Positions 1 through 7,818 of a DNA stretch of 38,300 nucleotides are shown one piece after another (position 1 is the stretch's first letter; each line of letters starts with the position of its first letter). The notes under the pieces are model-generated. The model was not told the DNA's origin. It worked only from the letters and a program-made list of their open reading frames with translations, and did not search any database. Position numbers and translations under genes: made by a program. This DNA is from Streptomyces sp. RP5T (GTDB taxonomy: Bacteria > Actinomycetota > Actinomycetes > Streptomycetales > Streptomycetaceae): NCBI RefSeq assembly GCF_003933965.1, contig NZ_RSAJ01000015.1:1-38300 (forward strand), written 5' to 3'.

Positions 1-1
1 G

Positions 2-718
2 TTCTGCGTCGCGGACGCGGTGATCTGCCTCGGCGCGGGCATCACCTGCGCCGACGGCGTCCCGGTCGAGACGGTCGTCGACAACCGCAACCTGGGGGAG
101 GGCGGCACGCAGTCCTTCGTCCGGGGGCCGGGCTGGGCCCATCTGGAGGGGCACGGAGGCTGGCTCGTCTCCGACGGCCTGCACGCTCTGCGCGAGGACC
201 GCACCGGCGCCTGGTCCGACATCAACACCTCCAGTACGACCGAACGGCGCACCCGGCGCTGGCAGACCCTCTGGCTCGACCACGGCACCGACCCCGTGGA
301 CGCCCGCTACGCCTACGTCCTGATGCCCGGGGCGTCCCGCCGTACCGTCGCCGCCCGCGCCGCCGACCGACACTGGCTGTCGGTCCTCGCCAACGACAGC
401 GCCTGCCAGGCCGTGCACGTCGACCGCCTCGGCCTGACCGCCGCGAACTTCTGGCGGGCCGGTACGGCCGGCCCCCTCACCGCGTCCGCGGGAGCGAGCG
501 TGCTGATCCGCCGCCGCGGCCGTACCGCTACGCTCCACATCGCCGAGCCAACCCGTTCGGGCGAACCGCTGGAGATCGTCTGGAACCGGCCCGTGCGCTC
601 GGTCGTACGGACCGACGACACGGTCGAGGTGCTCGCCACCGGCCGTCTGCTGCACCTGCGTGTCACTCCGGGGACGGTATGCGCCTCGCATGGATGTGAG
701 GTGGCTCTCACGCCCTGA
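2..718 (+). CDS. Polysaccharide lyase family 8 (hyaluronate/chondroitin/xanthan lyase-like), C-terminal part; 5' end outside window
   Basis: The reading frame is open from base 2 and gives 238 residues before the TGA. The pattern F-x-x-x-D-A-V-I-x-L-G-A-G-I at the very start, then V-E-T-V-V-D-N-R-N-L and later G-A-W-S-D-I-N, are hallmarks of the beta-sandwich half of PL8 enzymes. These are secreted lyases that split uronic-acid polysaccharides by beta-elimination. The catalytic Asn/His/Tyr of the family lie in the N-terminal alpha-toroid, which is not in the window, so activity and substrate cannot be judged. The last ~80 residues fit the C-terminal beta domain. Family call is fairly secure; substrate is open. 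It is unrelated in function to the following accB. Confidence 0.8.
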   Translation, partial: FCVADAVICLGAGITCADGVPVETVVDNRNLGEGGTQSFVRGPGWAHLEGHGGWLVSDGLHALREDRTGAWSDINTSSTTERRTRRWQTLWLDHGTDPVDARYAYVLMPGASRRTVAARAADRHWLSVLANDSACQAVHVDRLGLTAANFWRAGTAGPLTASAGASVLIRRRGRTATLHIAEPTRSGEPLEIVWNRPVRSVVRTDDTVEVLATGRLLHLRVTPGTVCASHGCEVALTP

Positions 719-869
719 CTTTGTACGACCCCTACAAGGGGCAGGCCCCCTGAGCAGTCGGAACGCCCTCCTGCGTCCAGGGTTCTGTTCGGTCGCACCA
801 GGAAAACGGGCCGGAGACTGTGAGGAGTCGACGGCTCGCTTTCCTCGCGGGTCTTCGTAAGGTCACTAC

Positions 870-2465
870 ATGACCGTTTTGGATGAGGCGCCGAGTGAGT
901 CGACGGGCGAGCCGACGGACGCGCGCGGACGCGTGGCCGAGCTGCACGAGATCCGTGCGGCGGCCCTGGCCGGCCCCAGCGAGAAGGCCACCGAGGCGCA
1001 GCACGCCAAGGGCAAGCTGACCGCACGGGAGCGCATCGAGCTGCTCCTCGACGCGGGCTCCTTCCAGGAGGTCGAGCAGCTCCGCCGGCACCGGGCGACG
1101 GGCTTCGGCCTGGAGGCCAAGAAGCCGTACACCGACGGTGTCATCACCGGCTGGGGCACGGTGGAGGGCCGTACGGTCTTCGTCTACGCCCACGACTTCC
1201 GCATCTTCGGCGGCGCACTGGGCGAGGCCCACGCCACGAAGATCCACAAGATCATGGACATGGCCATCGCGGCCGGGGCGCCCCTGGTGTCGCTGAACGA
1301 CGGCGCGGGCGCCCGTATCCAGGAGGGCGTCAGTGCCCTCGCGGGCTACGGCGGCATCTTCCAGCGCAACACCAAGGCGTCCGGCGTCATCCCGCAGATC
1401 TCGGTGATGCTCGGCCCGTGCGCCGGCGGCGCGGCCTACAGCCCCGCCCTCACCGACTTCGTCTTCATGGTCCGTGAGACGTCCCAGATGTTCATCACCG
1501 GCCCGGACGTCGTCAAGGCGGTCACCGGCGAGGAGATCACCCAGAACGGCCTCGGCGGCGCGGACGTGCACGCCGAGACCTCCGGCGTCTGCCACTTCGC
1601 CTACGACGACGAGGAGACGTGCCTCGCCGAGGTGCGCTACCTGCTGTCGATGCTCCCGCAGAACAACCGGGAGAACCCGCCGCGCGTGGAGTCCTCGGAC
1701 GCGGCCGACCGGCGTGGCGAGGTGCTCCTGGACCTGGTGCCCGCGGACGGCAACCGCCCGTACGACATGGCCAAGGTCATCGAGGAGATCGTCGACGACG
1801 GCGACTACCTGGAGGTCCACGAGCGCTGGGCCCGCAACATCATCTGCGCGCTGGCCCGTCTCGACGGCCAGGTGGTCGGCATCGTGGCCAACCAGCCCTC
1901 GACGCTCGCCGGTGTCCTGGACATCGAGGCATCGGAAAAAGCTGCGCGCTTTGTCCAGATGTGTGACGCTTTCAACATCCCGATCGTCACGTTCCTGGAC
2001 GTCCCCGGGTTCCTCCCGGGCGTCGACCAGGAGCACGGCGGCATCATCCGGCACGGCGCCAAGCTGCTGTACGCCTACTGCAACGCCACCGTGCCGAGGA
2101 TCTCCCTGATCCTGCGCAAGGCCTACGGAGGCGCCTACATCGTCATGGACAGCCAGTCCATCGGCGCGGACCTCACCTACGCCTGGCCGACGAACGAGAT
2201 CGCCGTGATGGGCGCGGAAGGTGCCGCGGGCGTCATCTTCCGGCGGCAGATCGCGGAGGCCGAGGACCCCGAGGCCATGCGGGCCCACATGGTCAAGGAG
2301 TACAAGTCCGAGCTCATGCACCCGTACTACGCGGCCGAGCGTGGCCTGGTGGACGACGTGATCGACCCGGCGGAAACCCGCGAGGTCCTCATCCGGTCCC
2401 TGGCGATGCTCCAGTCCAAGCACGCCGACCTGCCCTCCCGCAAGCACGGCAACCCCCCGCAGTAA
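870..2465 (+). CDS. accB: Acyl-CoA carboxylase beta subunit (carboxyltransferase), AccB type
   Basis: The 531-aa protein transfers carboxyl from biotin carried on the alpha subunit to acetyl-/propionyl-CoA, supplying malonyl- and methylmalonyl-CoA for fatty acids and polyketides. Both crotonase-like halves are present: the N-terminal half has G-A-G-A-R-I-Q-E-G and G-P-C-A-G-G-A-A-Y-S, and the C-terminal half has D-V-P-G-F-L-P-G and R-K-A-Y-G-G-A-Y-I-V-M. The residue after GGAY (about Ile424) aligns with the position that is Asp422 in Streptomyces PccB, a published specificity determinant. Ile there is the AccB state, which accepts acetyl- as well as longer acyl-CoAs (established for S. coelicolor; inferred here). 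The ATG follows a weak AAGG. accE lies 57 nt downstream. No alpha (biotin carboxylase) gene is in the window. Confidence 0.95.
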   Translation: MTVLDEAPSESTGEPTDARGRVAELHEIRAAALAGPSEKATEAQHAKGKLTARERIELLLDAGSFQEVEQLRRHRATGFGLEAKKPYTDGVITGWGTVEGRTVFVYAHDFRIFGGALGEAHATKIHKIMDMAIAAGAPLVSLNDGAGARIQEGVSALAGYGGIFQRNTKASGVIPQISVMLGPCAGGAAYSPALTDFVFMVRETSQMFITGPDVVKAVTGEEITQNGLGGADVHAETSGVCHFAYDDEETCLAEVRYLLSMLPQNNRENPPRVESSDAADRRGEVLLDLVPADGNRPYDMAKVIEEIVDDGDYLEVHERWARNIICALARLDGQVVGIVANQPSTLAGVLDIEASEKAARFVQMCDAFNIPIVTFLDVPGFLPGVDQEHGGIIRHGAKLLYAYCNATVPRISLILRKAYGGAYIVMDSQSIGADLTYAWPTNEIAVMGAEGAAGVIFRRQIAEAEDPEAMRAHMVKEYKSELMHPYYAAERGLVDDVIDPAETREVLIRSLAMLQSKHADLPSRKHGNPPQ

Positions 2466-2522
2466 CCCAGCGGACCCTCCGCGACACCCTCGCGGAAACC
2501 TCTCTCACGGAGACTGTGACCT

Positions 2523-2714
2523 ATGAGCACTCCTGACATCCGCGTCGAGAAGGGCCACGCCGAGCCCGAGGAAGTCGCCGCCATCACGGCGATCCTGCTG
2601 GCTCGCGCCGCGGCTCAGCCCTCCGAGACCCCGGCCCACCGAGGCCGCCCCAGGGCCGGCTGGCGCCGCCTGGAGCGCGAGGGCGGCTTCCGCGCCCCGC
2701 ACAGCTGGCACTGA
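2523..2714 (+). CDS. accE: Acyl-CoA carboxylase epsilon subunit
   Basis: This 63-aa protein sits directly after accB and matches the short actinobacterial ACC epsilon family. It starts with a hydrophilic stretch (S-T-P-D-I-R-V-E-K-G-H-A-E-P-E-E-V-A-A), then a helix A-A-I-T-A-I-L-L-A-R-A-A-A, and ends with the Trp/Arg-rich tail G-W-R-R-L-E-R-E-G-G-F-R-A-P-H-S-W. In S. coelicolor the epsilon subunit binds the beta hexamer and strongly stimulates carboxyltransferase activity (family knowledge). A GGAG in the 57-nt accB-accE gap precedes the ATG. The operon ends at a perfect hairpin 13 bp after the stop. Confidence 0.92.
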   Translation: MSTPDIRVEKGHAEPEEVAAITAILLARAAAQPSETPAHRGRPRAGWRRLEREGGFRAPHSWH

Positions 2715-2727
2715 GCCCTGTACGACG

Positions 2728-2765
2728 CTTGAGGGCCCCCTCTCGAAGGAGAGGGGGCCCTCAAG
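2728..2765. terminator. Perfect 17-bp hairpin between accE and cvnD2
   Basis: Arms 2728-2744 and 2749-2765 are exact reverse complements around a GAAG loop. It sits 13 bp after accE and faces the convergent cvn2 operon. There is no U-tract, which is common for Streptomyces terminators. Confidence 0.85.
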
Positions 2766-2773
2766 GCGTTTCA

Positions 2774-2793
2774 GGGGCGCGGGGAACTGCGCG
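2774..2793. repeat. Copy of a dispersed GC-rich intergenic element (single arm)
   Basis: The 20-mer beginning GGGGCGCGGGGAAC recurs in this window, with one mismatch, as the left arm of the hairpin at 19472-19491, and exactly as the reverse complement of the right arm at 19539-19558. Both places are downstream of converging genes. I know this motif as frequent between Streptomyces genes, but I could not count copies here. Confidence 0.6.
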
Positions 2794-2798
2794 ACAAA

Positions 2799-2849
2799 GC
2801 CACTGGGCTGCCGCAGACGGCACACAACCGTCCGTGGCAGCCCAGTGGC
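2799..2849 (-). terminator. 14-bp inverted repeat just past cvnD2
   Basis: Arms 2799-2812 and 2836-2849 are perfect complements with a 23-nt loop that can pair further in part. It lies 16 bp beyond the cvnD2 stop on the minus-strand side, so it is the likely end of the cvn2 operon, back to back with the accE hairpin. Confidence 0.65.
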
Positions 2850-2865
2850 CGCAAGAGCCGGGTAC

Positions 2866-3447
2866 CTACCGCAGTCGAGCCATCAACGCGTGCTCGACCA
2901 GCGTGATGAGAGCGGACTTCGCGTCCGCCCGGTGCCGCGCGTCCGTCGTGATGATCGGCGTGTCCGGCCCGATCTGCAGCGCTTCCCGGACCTCGTCCGG
3001 GTTGTACGGCTGCTGGCCGTCGAAGCCGTTCAGGGCGATCACGAAGGGAAGCCCCGAGTTCTCGAAGTAGTCGACCGCGGGGAAGCAGTCGGCGAGCCGC
3101 CTCGTGTCGACGAGAACGATCGCGCCGATGGCGCCGCGGACCAGGTCGTCCCACATGAACCAGAAGCGGTCCTGACCCGGTGTACCGAAGAGGTACAGGA
3201 TCAGGTCCTGGTCCAGGGTGATACGGCCGAAGTCCATGGCGACCGTGGTGGTCGTCTTGTCCCCGGTGTGGGTGAGGTCGTCGATGCCGGCCGACGCGGA
3301 CGTCATCACGGCCTCTGTGCGCAGCGGGTTGATCTCCGAAACGGCCCCGACGAACGTGGTCTTGCCCACGCCGAAGCCACCCGCCACCACGATCTTCGCC
3401 GAGGTGGTGGAGCGGGAAGGACCGCCGCTAGAGCTTGCGAAGTCCAC
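2866..3447 (-). CDS. cvnD2: Conservon GTP-binding protein CvnD (copy 2)
   Basis: The 193-aa small GTPase of the bacterial MglA/Rab-like group is the last gene of the conservon. The P-loop G-G-F-G-V-G-K-T-T lies at about residues 22-30. The switch II region reads F-G-T-P-G-Q-D-R-F instead of D-T-A-G-Q, and the G4 motif reads L-N-G-F-D rather than N-K-x-D. Both are typical of the conservon/MglA type and imply unusual nucleotide contacts. Cvn GTPases are thought to act at the membrane with the sensor CvnA and roadblock CvnB, like a simplified receptor/G-protein system (Streptomyces literature). It overlaps the end of cvnC2 by 20 nt, so translation is coupled. A 137-nt stretch is identical to cvnD1. 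Confidence 0.92.
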   Translation of the reverse strand: MDFASSSGGPSRSTTSAKIVVAGGFGVGKTTFVGAVSEINPLRTEAVMTSASAGIDDLTHTGDKTTTTVAMDFGRITLDQDLILYLFGTPGQDRFWFMWDDLVRGAIGAIVLVDTRRLADCFPAVDYFENSGLPFVIALNGFDGQQPYNPDEVREALQIGPDTPIITTDARHRADAKSALITLVEHALMARLR

Positions 3448-4006
3448 TGAGCACCCTTTCGAGCAGTGTCACGTCTGGCTGGCCGCCGGCGCTCTCGTCG
3501 CCGCCGGGCTGATGGATGGCGACCAGGCCCGCCTCCGCCAAGTCGGCGACGAGGATCCTGGCCACGCCGAGAGGAATCGTCAGGAGCGCGGAGATTTCCG
3601 CCACCGACTTGATCTCCCGGCAGAGGTTGCAGATCCGCTGATGCTCGGGCAACTGGCCCTGCATCTGGTGCGGCTGCGCGGTGGTGTGCACCAGCGCCTC
3701 GATGGCGAGCTGGTAGCGGGGGCGAGTCCGGCCGCCGGTCATGGCGTACGGACGCACCAGGGGGTTGTTCGAGGCCCCGGCGGGCGCCGGCTCGGAGCGT
3801 CGCTGCGGCTGCACGGGCTGGATGCGCGGGGCCGGCGGCTGGTCGTACGGCGACGGGCCGGGGCCCTGCGGTGCGTACGGCTGCTGACCCCGATGGCTGG
3901 GCGTGGAGGGGAAGTTGTAGCGGTTCGGGTTCTGGGAACCGTCGTTCTGGCCCTGACCGGGGCCGTACGACCAATTGCCAGATGAACCACCTGGGGGTGT
4001 TGCCAC
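3428..4006 (-). CDS. cvnC2: Conservon DUF742 protein CvnC (copy 2)
   Basis: I take the GTG at 4004-4006 as start because a strong GGAGGAG lies just upstream; this gives 192 aa. Residues 1-75 are a low-complexity Gly/Pro/Gln/Tyr-rich extension absent from cvnC1. From N-P-L-V-R-P-Y-A-M-T-G-G-R-T onward the two copies align: a DUF742 winged-helix-like domain with I-C-N-L-C-R-E (CxxC), I-P-L-G-V-A-R-I-L-V-A-D-L and the C-terminus L-L-E-R-V-L-S-G-L-R-K-L. DUF742 proteins occur almost only in such operons; the fold suggests DNA or protein binding but the role is unproven. It lies 100 nt after cvnB2 and overlaps cvnD2. Confidence 0.9.
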   Translation of the reverse strand: MATPPGGSSGNWSYGPGQGQNDGSQNPNRYNFPSTPSHRGQQPYAPQGPGPSPYDQPPAPRIQPVQPQRRSEPAPAGASNNPLVRPYAMTGGRTRPRYQLAIEALVHTTAQPHQMQGQLPEHQRICNLCREIKSVAEISALLTIPLGVARILVADLAEAGLVAIHQPGGDESAGGQPDVTLLERVLSGLRKL

Positions 4007-4106
4007 TTTCTCTCCTCCTCCGACTGTGCCGGGCACCCATCACACTGTGTGGAGCCGCGTCCCGAAACCTTACGGCCCCGGGACGCCAAAACGCACCGTC
4101 TGTCTG

Positions 4107-4529
4107 TCAGTTGAGCAGGCTGCCCTGGAGCTCCGCACGCAGATCGGGTGTGAGGACCGTACCGGCACGGTCCACCAGAAGAGCCATCTCGTACCCGATG
4201 AGGCCGATGTCCGCCTCCGGATGTGCGAGAACCGCGAGCGACGAACCGTCGGAGATGGACATGATGAACAGGAATCCCCGCTCCATCTCCACAACGGTCT
4301 GGTTGACGCTCCCGCCCTCGAAGATGCGCGAGGCACCCGCGGTCAGCGAGGTCAGACCGGAGGCGACGGCCGCAAGCTGGTCGGCTCGGTCGCGCGGAAA
4401 GCCTTCGGACATCGCCAGAAGGAGTCCGTCGGCGGAGACCACCACGGTGTGGGACACCCCCGGGGTGTTGTCCACGAAGTTGGTGATCAACCAGTTCAGG
4501 TTCTGCGCCGCCTGGCTCATCGGGCTCAC
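4107..4529 (-). CDS. cvnB2: Conservon roadblock/LC7 protein CvnB (copy 2)
   Basis: The 140-aa roadblock/LC7 (MglB-like) protein is likely the regulator or scaffold for the CvnD GTPase. Visible family motifs are A-A-Q-N-L-N-W-L-I-T-N-F-V-D-N-T-P-G-V near the N-terminus, S-A-D-G-L-L-L-A-M-S and A-S-G-L-T-S-L in the core, and the end L-R-A-E-L-Q-G-S-L-L. The GTG at 4527-4529 is chosen because AGGAG lies 7 nt before it; an ATG three codons later (4518-4520) is the alternative. The gene starts 1 nt after the cvnA2 stop, so it is coupled to it. It is very similar to cvnB1 at both DNA and protein level. Confidence 0.92.
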   Translation of the reverse strand: MSPMSQAAQNLNWLITNFVDNTPGVSHTVVVSADGLLLAMSEGFPRDRADQLAAVASGLTSLTAGASRIFEGGSVNQTVVEMERGFLFIMSISDGSSLAVLAHPEADIGLIGYEMALLVDRAGTVLTPDLRAELQGSLLN

Positions 4530-4530
4530 A

Positions 4531-7500
4531 CTAACGCTCCTGGTTGTAGGTGCTGCCAGTGCCGAAGCCCTGGCCGTTCGTTTCACTGCCTGCGTTGCGG
4601 CCCCGCTGGACACCGCGGCGCAGGTTGCTCAGCCTGCCCCGGACGTCCTCGGGGGCACGGGAGACCTGTGGGCCTCCCTGGTTGGTGGCTTCGGCGGCTC
4701 CCTCGACCAGGTTGGCCTTGGGTACCCGCCGCGGCAGACCGGAGGAGGTGACCCCGCCCGCCTTGGGCTTCCGGAGCTGGGAGGCCTGCTGCCACCGCGC
4801 GTCGTTGGCCGAGCGCCAGAGGTCGCCGCCGCCGTTGCTCTCCGGCGCTGAGGCCGGCGACTCCTGGGTCGCGTTCCGCGTGCCGTTCGAGCCGTTCGCG
4901 CCGCTCCCGGTGGAGCCACGGCGGGGGAGCCCGGCGTCGGTCAGCTCGTGACCCACGGAGGCGGGGGCCGGCCCCGGACGGTCGAAGCCTACGCGCTCAC
5001 GCTCACTCACGTCAGCGGCCTGCGCAGATTCCGCTTCCGGAGCGTACTGGTCCGGGTAGCCGTTACGGTAACCGTCCGACTGCGGCCAGTCATCCTGGTA
5101 GCGGCGCTCCTCGAAGCCCGAGAAGGTCTCCGGGGCGGCCGCGGGCACCGCCGCGGGCTCCTCCTGGACCGGCTCCGCATAGGAGGGCTCCGGGTAGCCG
5201 CCGCCCTGCGAGAACGTGTCGTTCTGCGGCAGGCCGCCGTTCTGCGCGAAGTACGGCTCCTCGTACGCCGGACGGTTCGGCTCCTCGTACGCCGTCTGCC
5301 GCTGCTCCTCGTACGGCGCCTGCTGCGCCTCCTCGTACGACGTCTGCTGGTCGTAGGCGGCGGGCTGCTGCTCCGGGTAGCCGTTGCGGCTGTTGTCGTA
5401 GCCGGTCTGCTGCTGGGCGTTGTGGTCGAACGCGTCGGTGTACGACGGCTCCGGACCCTGGAGGGCCGGCGGCTCGTCCTGGCCCTGGGCCTCCAGCGCC
5501 GCGCGGCGCTCCTCACGCATCAGGGAGCGGCCGACCGGGTCCAGCTCGCGTATGTCGTCCGGGACCTCGGAGTAGCGGCTGTCGTCGAAGCCGAGCTCCG
5601 CGGCCGTCCGCATGGGCAGACCGTTGTTGAAGTCCTCGCCCTGGTAGTGCTGCTGCTCGGGCATGATCTGCGAGACGGTGAACTCGTCCGCGGCCGGCTG
5701 CTGCTCGCCGCCGCCACCGTGAGTGATCGCGTCGGGCAGCATGACCAGCGAGGTGGTGCCGGCCTGCTCGCCCGAGGGGCGCAGCTGGACCCGGATGCCG
5801 TGCCGGTCGGACAGCCGGCCGACCACGAACAGGCCCATGCGCTGGGAGATCGCGGCGTCCACGGTCGGCGGGTTGGCCAGCTTGTGGTTGATGTCCGCGA
5901 AGTCCTCGGCGGTCAGGCCGATGCCCTTGTCGTGGATCTCGATCATGATGCGGCCGTCGGGCAGCCGGGTCGCGGTGACGCGGACCTTGGTCTGCGGCGA
6001 GGAGAACGTGGTGGCGTTCTCCAGCAGCTCGGCCAGCAGGTGCACGAGGTCGGTGACCGCGCGGCCGTGGATCTCGGCCTCCGGGACGCCGGACAGCTCG
6101 ATGCGCTCGTACTGCTCCACCTCGGAGGAGGCGGCGCGCAGCACGTCGACGAGCGGGACCGGCTGGTCCCAGCGACGGCCGGGCTCCTCGCCGGCGAGGA
6201 CCAGGAGGTTCTCGCCGTTGCGGCGCATACGCGTCGCCAGGTGGTCCAGACGGAAGAGGTTCTCCAGCTGGTCCGGGTCGGCCTCGTTGTTCTCCAGGTC
6301 GGTGATCAGGGTCAGCTGGCCCTCGATCAGCGACTGGTTGCGCCGGGACAGGTTGGTGAAGATCGCGTTGATGTTGCCCCGCAGCAGGGCCTGCTCGGAG
6401 GCGAGCCGGACCGCCTCGCGGTGGACCTGGTCGAAGGCGCGGGCGACCTCGCCGATCTCGTCCTTGGTGGTGATCGGGATCGGGGCGACCCGGGTGTCGA
6501 CCCGGCCGGGGTCGGTGCGCGAGAGCTGGTCGACCAGCATCGGCAGGCGCTGCTCGGCGATGCCGAAGGCGGCGTTGCGCAGCTGGCGCATCGAGCGGGA
6601 CATCTGCCGGGCGACCGCGCCGGCCAGGATGAACGCGAGGAGCAGCGCGACCACGACGGCGGCACCCACGATGAACGCGTCCCGCTTGGCGCTGTCGGCG
6701 ATGCTCGCGGCCTCGTTCACCGCGGTGTCGGCCAGGTCGGTCTCGATCTGGCGGTACGCGTTGTACTTGAGGGTGTTGACCGCCCACCAGTTCTCGGCGG
6801 TGATGCCGTCCTTGGCGAGCGCGTCACGGGCGCTCTTGTCCATGGACTGGAGCTGGGCGATGCCGGAGACCATGTCCACGGGGTTGGACGGCGGCGGGAC
6901 GTAGTTCGGGTTCTTGGCGGCGGCCTCCTTGGCCAGCGCCGCGCCCTCCGTCTGGATCTGCTTCTTCGCGGTGTCGAGCTTCGCCGCGTCGGCCTCGGTG
7001 CCGCCGCCGATGTACTCCTCGACGGCGATGCCCTCCAGGTACGCGTACGAGGAGAGGGCGACCTTCTGGCTGGCGAAGCTGCTCAGCCCCGGACCGGGCT
7101 TGAGCAGCAGGTGCATGCCGATGGAGCGCTGCAGCGACAGGGCCGCCTTGGTGAGCTCGATGGCGTAGACGGTACGGCCGTAGCTCGTGATGTTTCCGGT
7201 GCCGAGGCCGAGCTCGTTGGCGAACTCCGTCAGCGGGTGCGCGACCTGGGTGTAGCCCTCCTCGGTCTTCACACCGGTGAGCTTGGAGGAGGTGTAGGCG
7301 CCGGCGCGCAGTGCCTGGAGGTTCCCCTCACCGTCCCGGAACAGCTGGAGACGGCGCTTGAGGCCCGCCTTCTGCGGCATGTTCTGGGCGGCCTGGTTGA
7401 AGGCGTCGGCGGCCTCGTCGGTCTTCTTGCGGGCGGCGACCACCGTGGCGTTGTTCTGGCCCTCGCCGCTCAGCAGGGGGGCGGCGGTGCTGTCACGCTC

Positions 7501-7818
7501 GTTGTAGAGGGCGTCGGCGTAGCTGAGGGAGGCCCGCACCAGACGCGCGGTGTTCTCCGCGTCCTCGGCCTCGCGCCAGGTGTCGATCGAGCTCTTGACC
7601 TGGAAGCCGCCCATGACGAGGCCGACGATCACGGGTATGAGCAGGATCGCGTTCAGCCGGGTGGGCACCCGCCAGTTGCGCGGGGAGAACCGGCCGCCCC
7701 CGGACGTCGCCGCGGGCGTCGGTTCCGGACCGGACACAGGGGCGGGCGCCGCTCCGCGCGGCGGCGGGGTGAAGTTGCCCCGGGCCGACGGCTCGGGACC
7801 GTTCTTGCTTCGCCTCAC
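4531..7818 (-). CDS. cvnA2: Conservon sensor ATPase CvnA (copy 2): nitrate/nitrite-sensing, HAMP and HATPase domains
   Basis: This 1095-aa membrane sensor resembles a histidine kinase. Order: Pro-rich cytoplasmic N-terminus; TM1 about 54-72; extracellular NIT-type helical domain with Y-N-E-R-D-S near residue 110; TM2 about 382-404; HAMP; a helical dimerisation region with L-D-H-L-A-T-R-M-R-R-N (His about 526); and a GHKL ATPase with N-box E-L-L-E-N-A (Asn601), D-K-G-I-G-L and M-G-L-F-V-V-G-R-L. About 400 residues of low-complexity tail follow, with repeated AYEEP/PYEE units and a conserved basic end (L-P-R-R-V-P-K-A-N-L-V). Whether His526 is phosphorylated is unknown; ATPase activity has been reported for the class. 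The GTG start has GAGAGG 11 nt upstream, as in cvnA1. Confidence 0.93.
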   Translation of the reverse strand: MRRSKNGPEPSARGNFTPPPRGAAPAPVSGPEPTPAATSGGGRFSPRNWRVPTRLNAILLIPVIVGLVMGGFQVKSSIDTWREAEDAENTARLVRASLSYADALYNERDSTAAPLLSGEGQNNATVVAARKKTDEAADAFNQAAQNMPQKAGLKRRLQLFRDGEGNLQALRAGAYTSSKLTGVKTEEGYTQVAHPLTEFANELGLGTGNITSYGRTVYAIELTKAALSLQRSIGMHLLLKPGPGLSSFASQKVALSSYAYLEGIAVEEYIGGGTEADAAKLDTAKKQIQTEGAALAKEAAAKNPNYVPPPSNPVDMVSGIAQLQSMDKSARDALAKDGITAENWWAVNTLKYNAYRQIETDLADTAVNEAASIADSAKRDAFIVGAAVVVALLLAFILAGAVARQMSRSMRQLRNAAFGIAEQRLPMLVDQLSRTDPGRVDTRVAPIPITTKDEIGEVARAFDQVHREAVRLASEQALLRGNINAIFTNLSRRNQSLIEGQLTLITDLENNEADPDQLENLFRLDHLATRMRRNGENLLVLAGEEPGRRWDQPVPLVDVLRAASSEVEQYERIELSGVPEAEIHGRAVTDLVHLLAELLENATTFSSPQTKVRVTATRLPDGRIMIEIHDKGIGLTAEDFADINHKLANPPTVDAAISQRMGLFVVGRLSDRHGIRVQLRPSGEQAGTTSLVMLPDAITHGGGGEQQPAADEFTVSQIMPEQQHYQGEDFNNGLPMRTAAELGFDDSRYSEVPDDIRELDPVGRSLMREERRAALEAQGQDEPPALQGPEPSYTDAFDHNAQQQTGYDNSRNGYPEQQPAAYDQQTSYEEAQQAPYEEQRQTAYEEPNRPAYEEPYFAQNGGLPQNDTFSQGGGYPEPSYAEPVQEEPAAVPAAAPETFSGFEERRYQDDWPQSDGYRNGYPDQYAPEAESAQAADVSERERVGFDRPGPAPASVGHELTDAGLPRRGSTGSGANGSNGTRNATQESPASAPESNGGGDLWRSANDARWQQASQLRKPKAGGVTSSGLPRRVPKANLVEGAAEATNQGGPQVSRAPEDVRGRLSNLRRGVQRGRNAGSETNGQGFGTGSTYNQER
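5256..5350 (-). repeat. Tandem CTCCTCGTACG units encoding the YEE repeats of CvnA2
   Basis: On the plus strand CTCCTCGTACG recurs four to five times at intervals near 27-33 bp. In the coding strand this gives repeated (A/P)-Y-E-E peptides. Such in-frame repeats can expand or contract by slippage. Confidence 0.75.

Noticed and set aside
732-2447. 571-aa minus-strand frame antisense to accB
   Set aside because: It is a mirror frame of a highly biased GC-rich gene: repetitive V/L/D/R/G composition, no motif, while the plus strand has all carboxyltransferase motifs.
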